Below are positions 16,082 to 25,214 of a DNA stretch of 64,000 nucleotides, piece after piece. The stretch's first letter is position 1; each line of letters begins with the position of its first letter. Both the position numbers and the translations under genes were made by a program. The notes below the pieces were generated by a model. It did not search any database. It was not told the origin of the DNA and saw nothing but the letters and a program-made list of their open reading frames with translations. The stretch spans positions 98,184 through 162,183 of the forward strand of contig SCFO01000007.1 of assembly GCA_004078665.1 (NCBI GenBank), written 5' to 3'. Source of the stretch: Halobacillus fulvus (GTDB lineage Bacteria > Bacillota > Bacilli > Bacillales > Halobacillaceae).

Positions 16082-18604
16082 TCACGACTTCTGTCTCAAC
16101 AACCTCATACTATTCAAAATCACAATCAACGCAGCCCCTGTATCACTCAGCACCGCCATCCACAACGTTAGGAATCCCGGGAAAATCAACGCTAAAGCCG
16201 CAAGCTTCGTAATTAGTGAAAACCAGACATTCTGCTTGATGATCTTCAAAGCTCTTCTGCTCAGACGGATCGTATGTGGCAGCTTCTCGAGATTATCCGC
16301 CATCAGCACAATGTCGGCGGTTTCCATCGCCGTGTCTGTTCCGGCACCGCCCATCGCGATTCCGAGGTCAGCTGTGGCAAGGGCTGGTGCATCGTTTATT
16401 CCGTCTCCGACCATCGCGACGCTCTTTCCTTCATCCTGCAGCTTCTTCACAGCGGACACTTTATCCTCCGGCAACAGCTCCGCGAAGTAGCGATCGACGC
16501 CTGTTTCGGCCGCGATTTTTTTCGCTGTGCCTTCATTATCCCCTGTCAGCATCACCATTTCCTTCATGCCGACGGATTTCAGTTTTTGAATCGACTGCAC
16601 GGTGATGTCCCGGATCGTATCTGCGACCGCGATCATTCCGAGGATTTCTGTGCGCGTACCGACGACGACCAGCGTATTTCCATTCTGCTGCAAGTCATCG
16701 ATCCGCTCTTCGATTTCGCCAAGCGGGACGCCCATTTCTTTGAACCATTTCGGATTTCCAGCAAAATATTCGGTCCCCTCGATGACAGCCTGCGCCCCTT
16801 TTCCTGCGACGGCTTTAAACGAGTCGCCGTTTCGCACCGAAATGTCCCGCTCCGCTGCGTACATCGTAATCGCTTGAGCGATCGGGTGTGTCGAGTGCTC
16901 CTCAATCGTCCTTGTGATCGCAATCAGTTCCTCACGGTTGTCGTGAAGCGCGATCACTTCCGCCACTTTAGGCTTTCCTTCAGTGAGTGTCCCTGTTTTG
17001 TCAAAAGCAATCGCCTGAATCGCGCCCGCTTTTTCTAGGAAGGTCCCGCCTTTAATAAGGACACCGTTCTTTGCGGCATTGCCAATCGCGGACACAATCG
17101 CTACCGGCGTCGAAATGACGAGCGCACAAGGGCATGCGACGACTAACAACGCAAGGCCTCGATAAAACCATTCACTCCATGCCCCGAACCCGAACAATGG
17201 AGGGACGACCATGATCAGAAGGGCGAGCGTGAATACAATCGGCGTGTAAACACTCGCAAATCGGTCGACAAACGCCTGGGTCGGCGCTTTTTTCTCCTGA
17301 GCTTCTTCGACAAGGTGAATAATTTTGGCAATCGTCGTGTCTTCTACTAATTTGGTGACGTGTACTTCTAACGATCCACTCTCATTGACCGTTCCCGCGT
17401 ACACTGGATCGCCCTGCCCCTTATCGACCGGCAGAGATTCGCCTGTAATCGGGGCCTGGTTGATGCTCGAGCTGCCAGATAACACTTCGCCATCGAGCGG
17501 AATTTTTTCGCCTGGCTTCACGACGATCGTATCGCCGATCTCCACCTCTTCGACTGGCTTCCGGACAAGCTGACCGCCCGATTTCACGGTCGCTTCTGAA
17601 GGCGTCAAGTTGATGAGACTCCGGATCGACTCTCGCGTCCGCTCAATCGATCGGTTTTGCAAGGAGTTCCCTAGCGCAAACAGCCAAACAACCGTCGCCC
17701 CTTCAAACCACTCGCCGATCAAGGCGGCTCCAATGGCAGCCGATGCCATCAGAACGTTCATATCCAACGAACCGCTTTTCACCGCGTAAAAAGCACTTCT
17801 AGCCGGTTTGTATCCGCCGACAAGAATCGCAGCCGCATAGAACAGCGTAATCAAGGTTGGGGGTACGCTTGTAAAAGAACCAAGAAAACCGAGTGCAAGG
17901 AAAATCCCGGAGATCGTCGTCGTCGAAACGCCTCGTTTCTTTTGATCCGCAGCGTTTTCGCGAACTGAATCCAGGGAGGCATCAAAACCTGCGCGCTGAA
18001 CCTCTTTAATGATTTCACGTTGAGTCGAGCTATGGGCAATTTGCATTTTTCCTGTAGAAAAATTCACGCGCACTTCCTGAACGCTCGGATTTTTGCTCAA
18101 ATGCTTTTCAATCGTCATCGCACAGGAGCTACAGTCCATCCCGGCAATTTTATACGTTTGCTTATTGTTATCTTGATCCAGACGCTCCGCTTCAAACCCC
18201 AACTTACGGATCTGGGCCGGAACTTGGTCATAGATCGGAAAACTTTCGGCCCCCACCGCCATTTTCCCTGTTCCATAATGAACCTGGACCGACTGGATGC
18301 CGTTCATTTTCCGCAAGCCTTTTTCAATCGTTGCGGCACAGGATGGACAGTCCATCCCCTTAATTTTGTATTGGACAGGGGTGAGACCTGTCGCTTGGCT
18401 TCTTGGCTCTCCCGTTTTTTCATCTTCTCCTGACCCGCAACACGAGGATGCAGGCTCTTCATTTATAGAGGCATCACTTCCACAGCAAGCATCCGTGGAC
18501 GCGACGACTTTTTCATTTTCCTTCGAGCAGCAGGAACTTGTTGCCTCTTCTGGCTCCTTCTGGTTGCAGCAGCTTGACGGCACTTCTTTTTCTAAACGAC
18601 TCAT
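16082..18604 (-). CDS. cadA: Cadmium/zinc/lead-translocating P1B-type ATPase
   Basis: Membrane ATPase of 840 aa that exports soft divalent metals. Order of parts: an unusual N-terminal tail with four Cys-Cys pairs (12-13, 25-26, 40-41, 55-56), two HMA domains with 'GMDCPSC' (83-89) and 'GMDCSSC' (155-161), membrane segments, the 'VVACPCALVIS' metal site, the phosphorylation loop 'DKTGTLTEG', and 'GDGINDAPALA'. The gene lies 24 bases after cadC, in the same transcription unit. The CPC motif together with a CadC-type regulator points to Cd/Zn/Pb rather than copper. The Cys-rich tail is the odd feature. Confidence 0.95.
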   Translation of the reverse strand: MSRLEKEVPSSCCNQKEPEEATSSCCSKENEKVVASTDACCGSDASINEEPASSCCGSGEDEKTGEPRSQATGLTPVQYKIKGMDCPSCAATIEKGLRKMNGIQSVQVHYGTGKMAVGAESFPIYDQVPAQIRKLGFEAERLDQDNNKQTYKIAGMDCSSCAMTIEKHLSKNPSVQEVRVNFSTGKMQIAHSSTQREIIKEVQRAGFDASLDSVRENAADQKKRGVSTTTISGIFLALGFLGSFTSVPPTLITLFYAAAILVGGYKPARSAFYAVKSGSLDMNVLMASAAIGAALIGEWFEGATVVWLFALGNSLQNRSIERTRESIRSLINLTPSEATVKSGGQLVRKPVEEVEIGDTIVVKPGEKIPLDGEVLSGSSSINQAPITGESLPVDKGQGDPVYAGTVNESGSLEVHVTKLVEDTTIAKIIHLVEEAQEKKAPTQAFVDRFASVYTPIVFTLALLIMVVPPLFGFGAWSEWFYRGLALLVVACPCALVISTPVAIVSAIGNAAKNGVLIKGGTFLEKAGAIQAIAFDKTGTLTEGKPKVAEVIALHDNREELIAITRTIEEHSTHPIAQAITMYAAERDISVRNGDSFKAVAGKGAQAVIEGTEYFAGNPKWFKEMGVPLGEIEERIDDLQQNGNTLVVVGTRTEILGMIAVADTIRDITVQSIQKLKSVGMKEMVMLTGDNEGTAKKIAAETGVDRYFAELLPEDKVSAVKKLQDEGKSVAMVGDGINDAPALATADLGIAMGGAGTDTAMETADIVLMADNLEKLPHTIRLSRRALKIIKQNVWFSLITKLAALALIFPGFLTLWMAVLSDTGAALIVILNSMRLLRQKS

Positions 18605-18628
18605 CGAAAGGCCTCCTTACTCTTCCAC

Positions 18629-18997
18629 TCAAACTTCCTTTGAATGCGCCAAAGCAATCGACACCAGCTGGTGAACATGATCATCCGCCAACGAATAAAA
18701 GACAAGCTTTCCTTCTTTTCGATATTTAGCGAGTTTCATGTTGCGCAGTAGCCTCAAGTGATGAGAAGCTGTGGCGGTGGTCGAACCGATGATATTCGCG
18801 ACATCACAGACGCACAGTTCCTTCTCGAGCGTCAAGGCATAGGCGATTTTGACGCGGGTTGCGTCTGATAAAGCTTTGAAGATCAGCTCGACCCCTTCCA
18901 CCTTCTCAATTTCGGGTTGAACCCGGTTCACGATTTCTTCGTCATAACAAAATGTATCACACGTATCAGAGGTCGTTTTCTTCACGACGTTGCTCAT
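18629..18997 (-). CDS. cadC: ArsR/SmtB-family metal sensor repressor CadC
   Basis: Winged-helix repressor of 122 aa. Four cysteines that match the alpha3N Cd/Pb site of CadC are present: Cys13 and Cys17 in the N-terminal arm and Cys62 and Cys64 in 'ELCVCDVA'. The HTH is 'VANIIGSTTATASHHLRLLR', and 'LADDHVHQLVSIALAH' could form the alpha5 zinc site. It is known in the family that metal binding releases the repressor from DNA. GAGGTGA precedes the ATG. Two matching operators lie in the promoter region. Confidence 0.94.
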   Translation of the reverse strand: MSNVVKKTTSDTCDTFCYDEEIVNRVQPEIEKVEGVELIFKALSDATRVKIAYALTLEKELCVCDVANIIGSTTATASHHLRLLRNMKLAKYRKEGKLVFYSLADDHVHQLVSIALAHSKEV

Positions 18998-19008
18998 AAT
19001 TTCACCTC

Positions 19009-19093
19009 ATTCAAATATTCGTTTGATTATTTAGTTATAGTCTATGCTCGCACACAGAATGTGTCAACGTTTTATTCAAATATCTGTTTGAAT
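19009..19093 (-). promoter_or_regulatory. cadC-cadA promoter with two CadC operators
   Basis: Minus-strand promoter: -35 TTGACA (19067-19062), 17-base spacer, -10 TAGACT (19044-19039). Two copies of the same imperfect palindrome, ATTCAAATATNNGTTTGANT, lie at 19009-19028 (just downstream of the start site) and at 19074-19093 (just upstream of -35). The sequence resembles the known CadC operator of plasmid pI258. The upstream copy has a perfect 7-bp arm (ATTCAAA/TTTGAAT). Confidence 0.85.
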
Positions 19094-19189
19094 GTGCAAG
19101 TATCTACATAGGTTATGCTTGTTTTTATAAAAAGGTTCGAGTGGAAAGTACCCATTCCCAATACACCGGGAGTTTTTTCTACCCGTGAT

Positions 19190-19358
19190 GTTTCCGTCTA
19201 CCTATTCCGGAAGGAGGGGCGGGAAATGGTGAGACTCCTATGGGGAGGTAAGGGCAGGCTGAGATCCCGCAGGAGCCCTGCGACGAGGAAGCTCAGCGTC
19301 CGCCCATGGAAAGCGAATCATTTCCCGCCCCTCCAACCTCCAGAAAAAAATCGGAAAC
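19190..19358 (+). repeat. Dispersed structured repeat, copy 1
   Basis: About 169 bases bounded by GTTTCCG/CGGAAAC. A perfect 16-bp terminal stem GGAGGGGCGGGAAATG / CATTTCCCGCCCCTCC (19213-19228 and 19319-19334) encloses a conserved core with 'gagactcctatggg', 'gagatcccgcaggag', 'gcgacgaggaagctcagcg' and 'cgcccatggaaagcg'. A second copy lies inverted at 32299-32467. An inner GCTGAG/CTCAGC stem suggests a cloverleaf-like fold. Similar GC-rich elements are scattered through Bacillaceae genomes (recalled, not searched). It carries no gene. Confidence 0.88.
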
Positions 19359-19370
19359 TTCTCATATAAA

Positions 19371-19405
19371 AAACCGAGCGGAATGATGGTGTCATTCCAC
19401 TCGGC
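19371..19405 (-). terminator. Terminator of the hydrolase gene (bidirectional)
   Basis: CCGAGcGGAATGA pairs with TCATTCCaCTCGG around a short loop; A-runs precede and T-rich sequence follows, so it could work in both directions. It lies 17 bases after the stop of the minus-strand hydrolase gene. Confidence 0.85.
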
Positions 19406-19422
19406 TTTTATTTTGTTCATGA

Positions 19423-20292
19423 TTAATGATTGGAATACAGGACTTCTTCGCTTACGTCTTCCCAATTCATCTGACCTTCCGTTTTTATAAACGAAATCGC
19501 CAGTTTGTTGAACGCATCAGGTTTATCCAAATTCACGACGTGTCCGCTTTCTGATAAGACGAGGAACGACGTGTTCGGCATGTGACTCGTGTCTTTCATG
19601 ACGTCATCTCTGAACATGTGATCGCCTTCTCCTGTGATATAGAGCTTTGGAACGGAAGCCGATTTTTCATTGACATGGGTAAACGTCTCGGGAACCGAAT
19701 AGACGATGTTATACCAGCCCAGGAAGTCCGCCCGTTTCATTTGGGAAGCTTCATGGATAAAGGCGTCTCTCGATTCTTTATGGTTTTTCCTTGGCATCAG
19801 AATTCGGGCGCATAGCGAATACAAATACAAGTGCGGTGTGACATTTTTCAAAAGAGATCCCAGAACGAGCAGGAATCTTCCGAAGAGGTTGATTTTCGTG
19901 ATCGCACCGCCTAACACAGCGGTTTGGACACGATCTGGTGCGGTGGACAAGACGTGATGGATAACGACAGAACCTAACGAAATCCCTACAAAATGCGCTT
20001 TGTCGACCCCGATTTCATCAAGAACACCCACCACTTCCTCCGTCACCGTTTCAAAGGAGAATTCCTCATCATACGTAGACAGGCTTGGTGAATTTTTGTG
20101 ACCGGGTAAATTGACGACAATCAGATTGAAGGACTTTCGGAAAGCTTTCATTTGCGGAAAAAAGATGTTGACGCTGCCACCGATCCCGTGGAGAAAGATG
20201 ACATACTCTTTCGTTGGATCGGAGCCTAACACTTTATATTCTAACAATCGATCACCTGCTTTAATTAGACTGAAAACGACATTGATTGTCAT
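19423..20292 (-). CDS. Alpha/beta hydrolase
   Basis: Cytoplasmic hydrolase of up to 289 aa. The oxyanion-hole region 'VIFLHGIGGS', the nucleophile elbow 'GISLGS' with its Ser, an acidic residue in 'ITGEGDHMF' and the catalytic His in 'ESGHVVNLDKP' make a complete triad. Substrate unknown; relatives include esterases, lipases and haloperoxidases. The start is uncertain: the ATG at 20292 has no clear ribosome site, whereas a TTG 15 codons further in has AGCAGGTGA in front of it. Confidence 0.85.
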   Translation of the reverse strand: MTINVVFSLIKAGDRLLEYKVLGSDPTKEYVIFLHGIGGSVNIFFPQMKAFRKSFNLIVVNLPGHKNSPSLSTYDEEFSFETVTEEVVGVLDEIGVDKAHFVGISLGSVVIHHVLSTAPDRVQTAVLGGAITKINLFGRFLLVLGSLLKNVTPHLYLYSLCARILMPRKNHKESRDAFIHEASQMKRADFLGWYNIVYSVPETFTHVNEKSASVPKLYITGEGDHMFRDDVMKDTSHMPNTSFLVLSESGHVVNLDKPDAFNKLAISFIKTEGQMNWEDVSEEVLYSNH

Positions 20293-20558
20293 TATAAGTG
20301 ATAAAGCGAGGAGTGACTAGAGATGTATGGTGTTATTTTTGTTACGATTTGATGACCTTTGGTAACGTTTGGCTTAACGGGTGGAAAATCATGTCTAAAT
20401 CTTCGGGATGACGGGTAAGCAAAAGGAATGTTTATGATGAAAAGAAGGATCATCACGAATGTCATTGATTATAGAAAAAAATGATCCTAGATCAATACTA
20501 GAATCACCTTTTTATTATCTGCATGCATAAACAGTTCAGCTTGTGGGGTACAGTCCAT
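20293..20558. other. Intergenic stretch without recognised genes
   Basis: 266 bases between the hydrolase start and the end of a small membrane-protein gene. No ORF or clear hairpin seen; it should carry the hydrolase promoter, but no convincing -35/-10 pair was found. Confidence 0.4.
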
Positions 20559-20825
20559 TTACTTTTTACTAAGAGTATTATTTAGCTCTTTAATTTCCTC
20601 AAGGAGTTCTTTATTTAAAACAATGGTTTCTTTTTGAATATTCAGCGCTTCTTTTTCTAATGCCATTCTTTCTTTATTTTGATTTATTATTTTATCATAA
20701 TCTTGTTGTGTTTCATCTTTTTGTGACATCACAAACTTTATTTGCTTTCCAATCACTCTTATAACCACAATAATTAATGCCAACGGAATCAATATAATGG
20801 CTAAAAAAAAGAGAGTTGCTTCCAT
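20559..20825 (-). CDS. Small membrane protein with coiled coil
   Basis: 88 aa: one N-terminal membrane helix (residues 4-26, 'FFLAIILIPLALIIVVI') and a charged heptad-like tail from about residue 40 to the end. No family recognised. It follows the lipoprotein gene at 20841 by 15 bases on the same strand, so both are probably cotranscribed and may act together at the membrane (inference). Confidence 0.65.
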   Translation of the reverse strand: MEATLFFLAIILIPLALIIVVIRVIGKQIKFVMSQKDETQQDYDKIINQNKERMALEKEALNIQKETIVLNKELLEEIKELNNTLSKK

Positions 20826-20840
20826 TAAATATAACCTACC

Positions 20841-21431
20841 TTAAAAAGTGATTTTCACATCCAGATCTTCTCCTAATGACTCGCCCTCGTCATTTTTTGG
20901 AGCTTTAATGTGAAGAATTACATACTGTATATTTTTGACCTTTGACTCATCTAGGTAAAACTTAAAGAAACGGAACAAATCTTTTTCACTTAGTACATCC
21001 TGAGTCAATTGGTCACTCATAGAGTCATTAGGTGACACTTCTTCACCAGTGCTGGTGGTTAAAGATAAATGATCCCATGTGAATGTAATATTTTCATTGC
21101 TTGTAGATATTACAGTGCCTACACTTATGTACTCTACATCTTCTCTTCCGATACTACTTGTAATAAGTTCATCTGTATAAGTACCACTCACTAAGCTTGC
21201 ATCACTTATGTCGATGGTTAAAGGACCAATTTCATATGTCCCGATATCCTCTTTCCAACTAAACCTTTTGAAAGACCCTTGACTGTTCTCAACAAGCTTT
21301 ACTTCTTCATTCGTATCTTCCTCTTTATTCACTTCTTTTTCTAAAGGTTCTGGTTCTGTTGTAGCATTATTGTCACTACATCCAGCCATTACAAAAGATA
21401 TAAGAAGGATCATGAAGCAAAAATTTCTCAA
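20841..21431 (-). CDS. Predicted lipoprotein of unknown function
   Basis: 196 aa from the TTG at 21431, chosen because GGGAGG lies 8 bases upstream; an ATG-type start 26 codons earlier would put extra sequence before the signal peptide. The hydrophobic stretch ends in the lipobox 'VMAGC', followed by an acidic low-complexity linker rich in Glu and Thr, then a beta-rich domain. Similar layouts occur in DUF5068/DUF4352-like surface proteins, but I cannot name the family. Confidence 0.7.
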   Translation of the reverse strand: MRNFCFMILLISFVMAGCSDNNATTEPEPLEKEVNKEEDTNEEVKLVENSQGSFKRFSWKEDIGTYEIGPLTIDISDASLVSGTYTDELITSSIGREDVEYISVGTVISTSNENITFTWDHLSLTTSTGEEVSPNDSMSDQLTQDVLSEKDLFRFFKFYLDESKVKNIQYVILHIKAPKNDEGESLGEDLDVKITF

Positions 21432-21686
21432 GATATTAACCTCCCATAGATATTGGCCAATTAAAATCTTACTAGAAAACGATGGGGGTAACAAGTATTC
21501 GTTAAACAATTAATAGGACTAAATACACAAAATCTTAACTCAAATTAACTTTACTATTGTTTTTTTGATTTTACCTTTAATTCTATCCTGAATAATTAAT
21601 AAGACTATCCCTAGACAGAGCAGAATCCCGTACTACATAATTGAGGGGTATAAATAAAATCGAACCAGATATTAGAACGAAGGAGG

Positions 21687-22634
21687 TTACAGGTTAAGAA
21701 TGGAATGGTTCATTTCAATCCGCATTCTAAAATGGTTCATGATTCTCATTTGTTCTTCCGTTAAATTTTCTATATCCCAGAACATGTGCATCAAATTGTA
21801 TTCAAATATCTCTTTTAATTTAATAAATAGAGGAAGTTTTTCTAACATGTCTGAGGAGAGAACATGTTCCTCTTGGTATCCTTCGATGATTGCTTTCGTA
21901 ATTCTCTTTCCATATTCAATGATGTTGCCGCCACCTACAAACGAATACTCCACCGCACTATAGATTGGGACAGCCAAATCAAATATATAAAAGTTCTTCT
22001 CACAATCTTGAAAATCCACCATGGTCAGATCCAAGCCTTTATCAACGAGTATGTTTTCTAACCATAAATCTCCGTGTAATAACCCATAATTCGAATCATT
22101 TTTAGGGATTGCTTTTATAGATGAAAGTACCTCACTTGCTCTTTCTCGAATTCCAGATTCCTCTTTAGGAATGTATGTAAGAAAGTCATATTCATCGTTA
22201 TCCTGCCAATCATTGATGTACCGAATGGTTTGTTGTTCTTCAAACTTTTTTGACAAACGATGCAGCTTACCAATTTGCCTGCCTAACTCTTTTAACACAT
22301 CTTCATTCCACTCATTCCTTGGGAGGTGTGCCCCAGGCGCAGACTTATATAGAACCGTTAAGATCTCATTGTGTTCAAGTGTTATCCTTTCTACAACATT
22401 TCCATTAATAGAAGGTATTGTTGGGGACACACCCAAACCTTCTTGATATAAAAAATCCGTATAGCGAACCTCTTCTAATTGCGCATTGAAACTTTTATGG
22501 TTTGAAATCCTTGCGAAGTACGTACCTTCTTCAGCTGTGCATCTAAAAATTTCATTTGTTACGGATTCAACTTTAGTTATGTTTACTGGATATACTTTGT
22601 TTAGTCTTTCTCGTATCTCATGCACTACATTCAC
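21687..22634 (-). CDS. Aminoglycoside phosphotransferase-family kinase
   Basis: Cytoplasmic kinase-fold enzyme, up to 315 aa. The catalytic loop 'LLHGDLWLENILV' and the metal-binding 'MVDFQDCEKNFYIFDLA' are the Brenner and DFG-like motifs of the APH family, which phosphorylates small molecules such as aminoglycosides, choline, homoserine or macrolides. The nucleotide-binding N-lobe is present ('FRCTAEEGTYFARIS'). Start uncertain: GTG at 22634 is close to AAAGG, another GTG lies three codons on. Substrate unknown. Confidence 0.8.
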   Translation of the reverse strand: MNVVHEIRERLNKVYPVNITKVESVTNEIFRCTAEEGTYFARISNHKSFNAQLEEVRYTDFLYQEGLGVSPTIPSINGNVVERITLEHNEILTVLYKSAPGAHLPRNEWNEDVLKELGRQIGKLHRLSKKFEEQQTIRYINDWQDNDEYDFLTYIPKEESGIRERASEVLSSIKAIPKNDSNYGLLHGDLWLENILVDKGLDLTMVDFQDCEKNFYIFDLAVPIYSAVEYSFVGGGNIIEYGKRITKAIIEGYQEEHVLSSDMLEKLPLFIKLKEIFEYNLMHMFWDIENLTEEQMRIMNHFRMRIEMNHSILNL

Positions 22635-22667
22635 TGCCTTTCTTTTTCTAACAAAGATAATGTTTAA

Positions 22668-23099
22668 CTAATTTCCAACCTTAATATCTGGGTTTTCAGA
22701 TGTGAGTAAATGTATGAATTCTTCTTTATTCTTAGGCGAAATACCAATGACCTGATAATTGCCATACAGTATGGATAGTCTATCAATGGAAAGAGCAGGT
22801 GCAGTAACGATACTTCTTTCATTACTGATTTTGATAATATCTCTACTGTCAATAGACCTCTTAAACGGACCAAATCTAATCGTTAATTTTCCATTCTCGA
22901 CACAGTATCCTGTCCTAAACCATATCCATGTCATGCCCCCTAATAACACCCCTGTTAGAATATAGCCGAACATGCTGTTATATGTAATAAGCTGAAACCC
23001 GAAAGGTTCTGAACCAAAGCTGTAAATAAATAAAATAAATACGATGAACCCATAGTAGAATAGTCTTGACCAAATATCCTTTTTAGATGAAAAATACAT
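22668..23099 (-). CDS. Membrane protein with bacterial PH domain
   Basis: 143 aa: two membrane segments (about 13-30 and 43-62), then a soluble domain beginning 'GYCVENGKLTIRFGPFKRSI' and containing 'SIDRLSILYGNYQVIGISP' and 'KEEFIHLL'. This is the pattern of the short bacterial PH domain proteins (YyaB-like). AAAGGGGATG precedes the ATG. Lone gene, 33 bases upstream of the kinase gene, probably cotranscribed with it. Function unknown. Confidence 0.75.
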   Translation of the reverse strand: MYFSSKKDIWSRLFYYGFIVFILFIYSFGSEPFGFQLITYNSMFGYILTGVLLGGMTWIWFRTGYCVENGKLTIRFGPFKRSIDSRDIIKISNERSIVTAPALSIDRLSILYGNYQVIGISPKNKEEFIHLLTSENPDIKVGN

Positions 23100-23443
23100 T
23101 CAACCATCCCCTTTAAAAACGCATCATTTAAAATTCCATAGAATGAGAACCACTCCAATAGAAGAAATATAGATATCACTTAATAAAATCTACGATTGCT
23201 ACCAAAGAAAAGTTTCAAAATTATCCCAATACGTGGAATCTAAGTCTTTGACTAAACTGCTTCTTCCTGACGTAAAGCCCCCAATAATTCAAGTACAATA
23301 CTTCCTAACCAGGATGTTATGATTTATTTTCCCAATCATTAATACCCTAAATATACTTAGATAAAATTGTAAATGGAAAATATATTCAAAAATACTTTTA
23401 TTCACCTACTTTAGGGGTATATCTGGATTAGGAGGCGTTAGAA
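23100..23443. other. 344-base intergenic stretch
   Basis: AT-rich region between two divergent genes; it must hold both promoters, but I see no -35/-10 pair that stands out, no hairpin and no reading frame worth reporting. Confidence 0.4.
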
Positions 23444-24553
23444 ATGGTAAAAATGACAAAAATAGTCGGATTGATTACTGTAGCTTTTTTAATTGCTGGC
23501 TGTTCAAGCTCAGGAGAAGAGACAAACTCGCAGACTACTGATTCTTCTGAGAACGAAACGGTGGAGTCACAAGAGACGGATGGTAATACCGAGGATAATG
23601 GCGAAGATCATGTTGAAAGCGATGCTAATAAAGACACGGAAGAAGGGACATCGGATGATGATGACGCTGAGAACGTGGACACATCAGAAGAAACGGGTAA
23701 AACCAATGAAGAAACTGGAACATCTAGTGACAAAGGAAGCGATACAGAGGCTTATGGTGGAGCTCAGTTGAATCCGACTTATTTTATTGATACTCAAGTC
23801 ATTAATCAACCGGACCGTTTTTATATTGCATACGCTATAGACCGTGATAGAGAAACAGAAGGAATGGTTTCTCCGGAACAGCGCTTAGAAACGTCATTAT
23901 TCAATAATGACCCTACAGAGCAGGATATACTCCGTTCGTATACTGATTTGACACTTGATCCGCCTAACCTTTACGTCGAGTTTAATCAAGTGGGGAGTGA
24001 ATTATCCGTAACGAGTGCGCAAAGTGGTTTGTTCTATGAAACGTTGTTTGGAATCAGTGACTTTTACGGGGTTGAATACATTACGTTCTTAAATCCTGAC
24101 GGTGGACAAAGGATCACCGTAGCTGAACGAACAGTCGATGATACGATCACTGTTAAAGATGAAAGAGGCGCAACACGAGGCTACTATACGATTTATGACG
24201 AAGAATTAGAAGAAACGTTATTTATTTCTGGTGGTGAGTTAGACGAGAAGGTTGTAAATGAAAGTGGTGAGCCACTGTCTTTCCCGGAAACCATTGAGAA
24301 AATGGGGTCGGTTGAGGCCGATATGTTTTATTCGTCAGCGATTGTTGAAGGGATAGAGATTGTCAACTCTTCTATGACGAACGGTGTTGCTACGGTCCAA
24401 TACACGATGAATGAAAATGCAGTGACGGACGCAGATCGGACAGTATTTGAAAACGCCATTCAATTGGCAGCCCTGGATTTTCATGCATGGGAAGTTGAAC
24501 TAATAAATGACACGGTAAAAGAAATCCGTACGTATCCGTTGGTTGGTCAGTAG
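23444..24553 (+). CDS. GerMN-like lipoprotein with acidic linker
   Basis: Exported lipoprotein of 369 aa. Signal peptide with lipobox 'LIAGC' (Cys20), then about 85 residues of very acidic, Ser/Thr/Glu/Asp-rich linker, typical for surface proteins of halophiles, then a folded domain. The C-terminal 'TVFENAIQLAALDFHAWEVE' and preceding 'NGVATVQYTM' recall GerMN/sporulation-type domains; this is tentative. AGGAGG precedes the ATG and a strong terminator follows, so it is a single-gene unit. Confidence 0.72.
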   Translation: MVKMTKIVGLITVAFLIAGCSSSGEETNSQTTDSSENETVESQETDGNTEDNGEDHVESDANKDTEEGTSDDDDAENVDTSEETGKTNEETGTSSDKGSDTEAYGGAQLNPTYFIDTQVINQPDRFYIAYAIDRDRETEGMVSPEQRLETSLFNNDPTEQDILRSYTDLTLDPPNLYVEFNQVGSELSVTSAQSGLFYETLFGISDFYGVEYITFLNPDGGQRITVAERTVDDTITVKDERGATRGYYTIYDEELEETLFISGGELDEKVVNESGEPLSFPETIEKMGSVEADMFYSSAIVEGIEIVNSSMTNGVATVQYTMNENAVTDADRTVFENAIQLAALDFHAWEVELINDTVKEIRTYPLVGQ

Positions 24554-24581
24554 CATGAAGCTAAGAATCCTAGCATGAAAT

Positions 24582-24626
24582 AACCCCCCAAAAAAATTTA
24601 GAGTAGAATATTTTCTTGGGGGGTTT
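24582..24626 (+). terminator. Terminator of the GerMN-like gene
   Basis: AACCCCCCAA pairs with TTGGGGGGTT around a ~25-base AT-rich loop, followed by TTATAT. It starts 29 bases after the stop codon. Confidence 0.75.
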
Positions 24627-24875
24627 TATATCGTGAGGAATATCAAGCACAGAATCTCCCGTCCACATTGTTTTATTGCTTAAGAACTTTTCTGCTCCGC
24701 GAACTTCAAAATAAACAGCAATCACTACACCAACAAAAATAAAAGCATCATTATGTAAATCATTTTAAAATATTGTATGTAACTCCATGTTTTTTAGAAA
24801 ATGAGATTTTACGCACGAAAGAAGACAATTTCTTTTGTGAAGGAATTGCTCCCTTTCGTACAATGATGTCATTCC
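24627..24875. other. Gap with a possible small-protein remnant
   Basis: No intact gene. On the minus strand, about 24640-24760 reads as a short membrane segment followed by a charged stretch ('FIFVGVVIAVYFEVRGAEKF') but has no well-placed start codon, so it may be a decayed small membrane protein. A 'gctccctttcgta' motif near 24848 resembles the terminator-like repeats at 25.8 and 26.4 kb. Confidence 0.3.
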
Positions 24876-25046
24876 TTATATTCTATCAGAATCGTCGTTT
24901 AGCACTTGCTGTTCATGCTGTTCTTTTAATTCTTTTCTTAGTTTCTCCACTTTCTGTAACTTCCTTAACGTCAGCCATGAGAAAACACTAACAACGATAT
25001 ACTTCATCTTTAATTCGTCATTATTTTGCTTAATAATCTTATCCAT
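24876..25046 (-). CDS. Small basic/amphipathic protein, paralogue of 51475-51645
   Basis: 56 aa from the ATG at 25046, with GGAG 7 bases upstream. A hydrophobic patch 'MKYIVVSVFSWLTL' is followed by a strongly charged helix 'RKLQKVEKLRKELKEQ'. A paralogue of the same length, differing at 11 of 56 positions, lies at 51475-51645. Conservation of reading frame and length in two diverged copies argues that this is a real gene. Family unknown. Confidence 0.7.
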   Translation of the reverse strand: MDKIIKQNNDELKMKYIVVSVFSWLTLRKLQKVEKLRKELKEQHEQQVLNDDSDRI

Positions 25047-25214
25047 TAGAATCTCCTCTCTTATCTCAAGATTATATTTTAAAAAAATATGCCACATTAG
25101 GTTTGTTAAATAATAGCCCCCGTTAGTTAAAAGGATTAAATAACGTTGACGTTGAATTATATATTAAATAATAGAGGGCATTTTTGGTTTTAAAAAAACT
25201 AAAGGAGTATTCTA

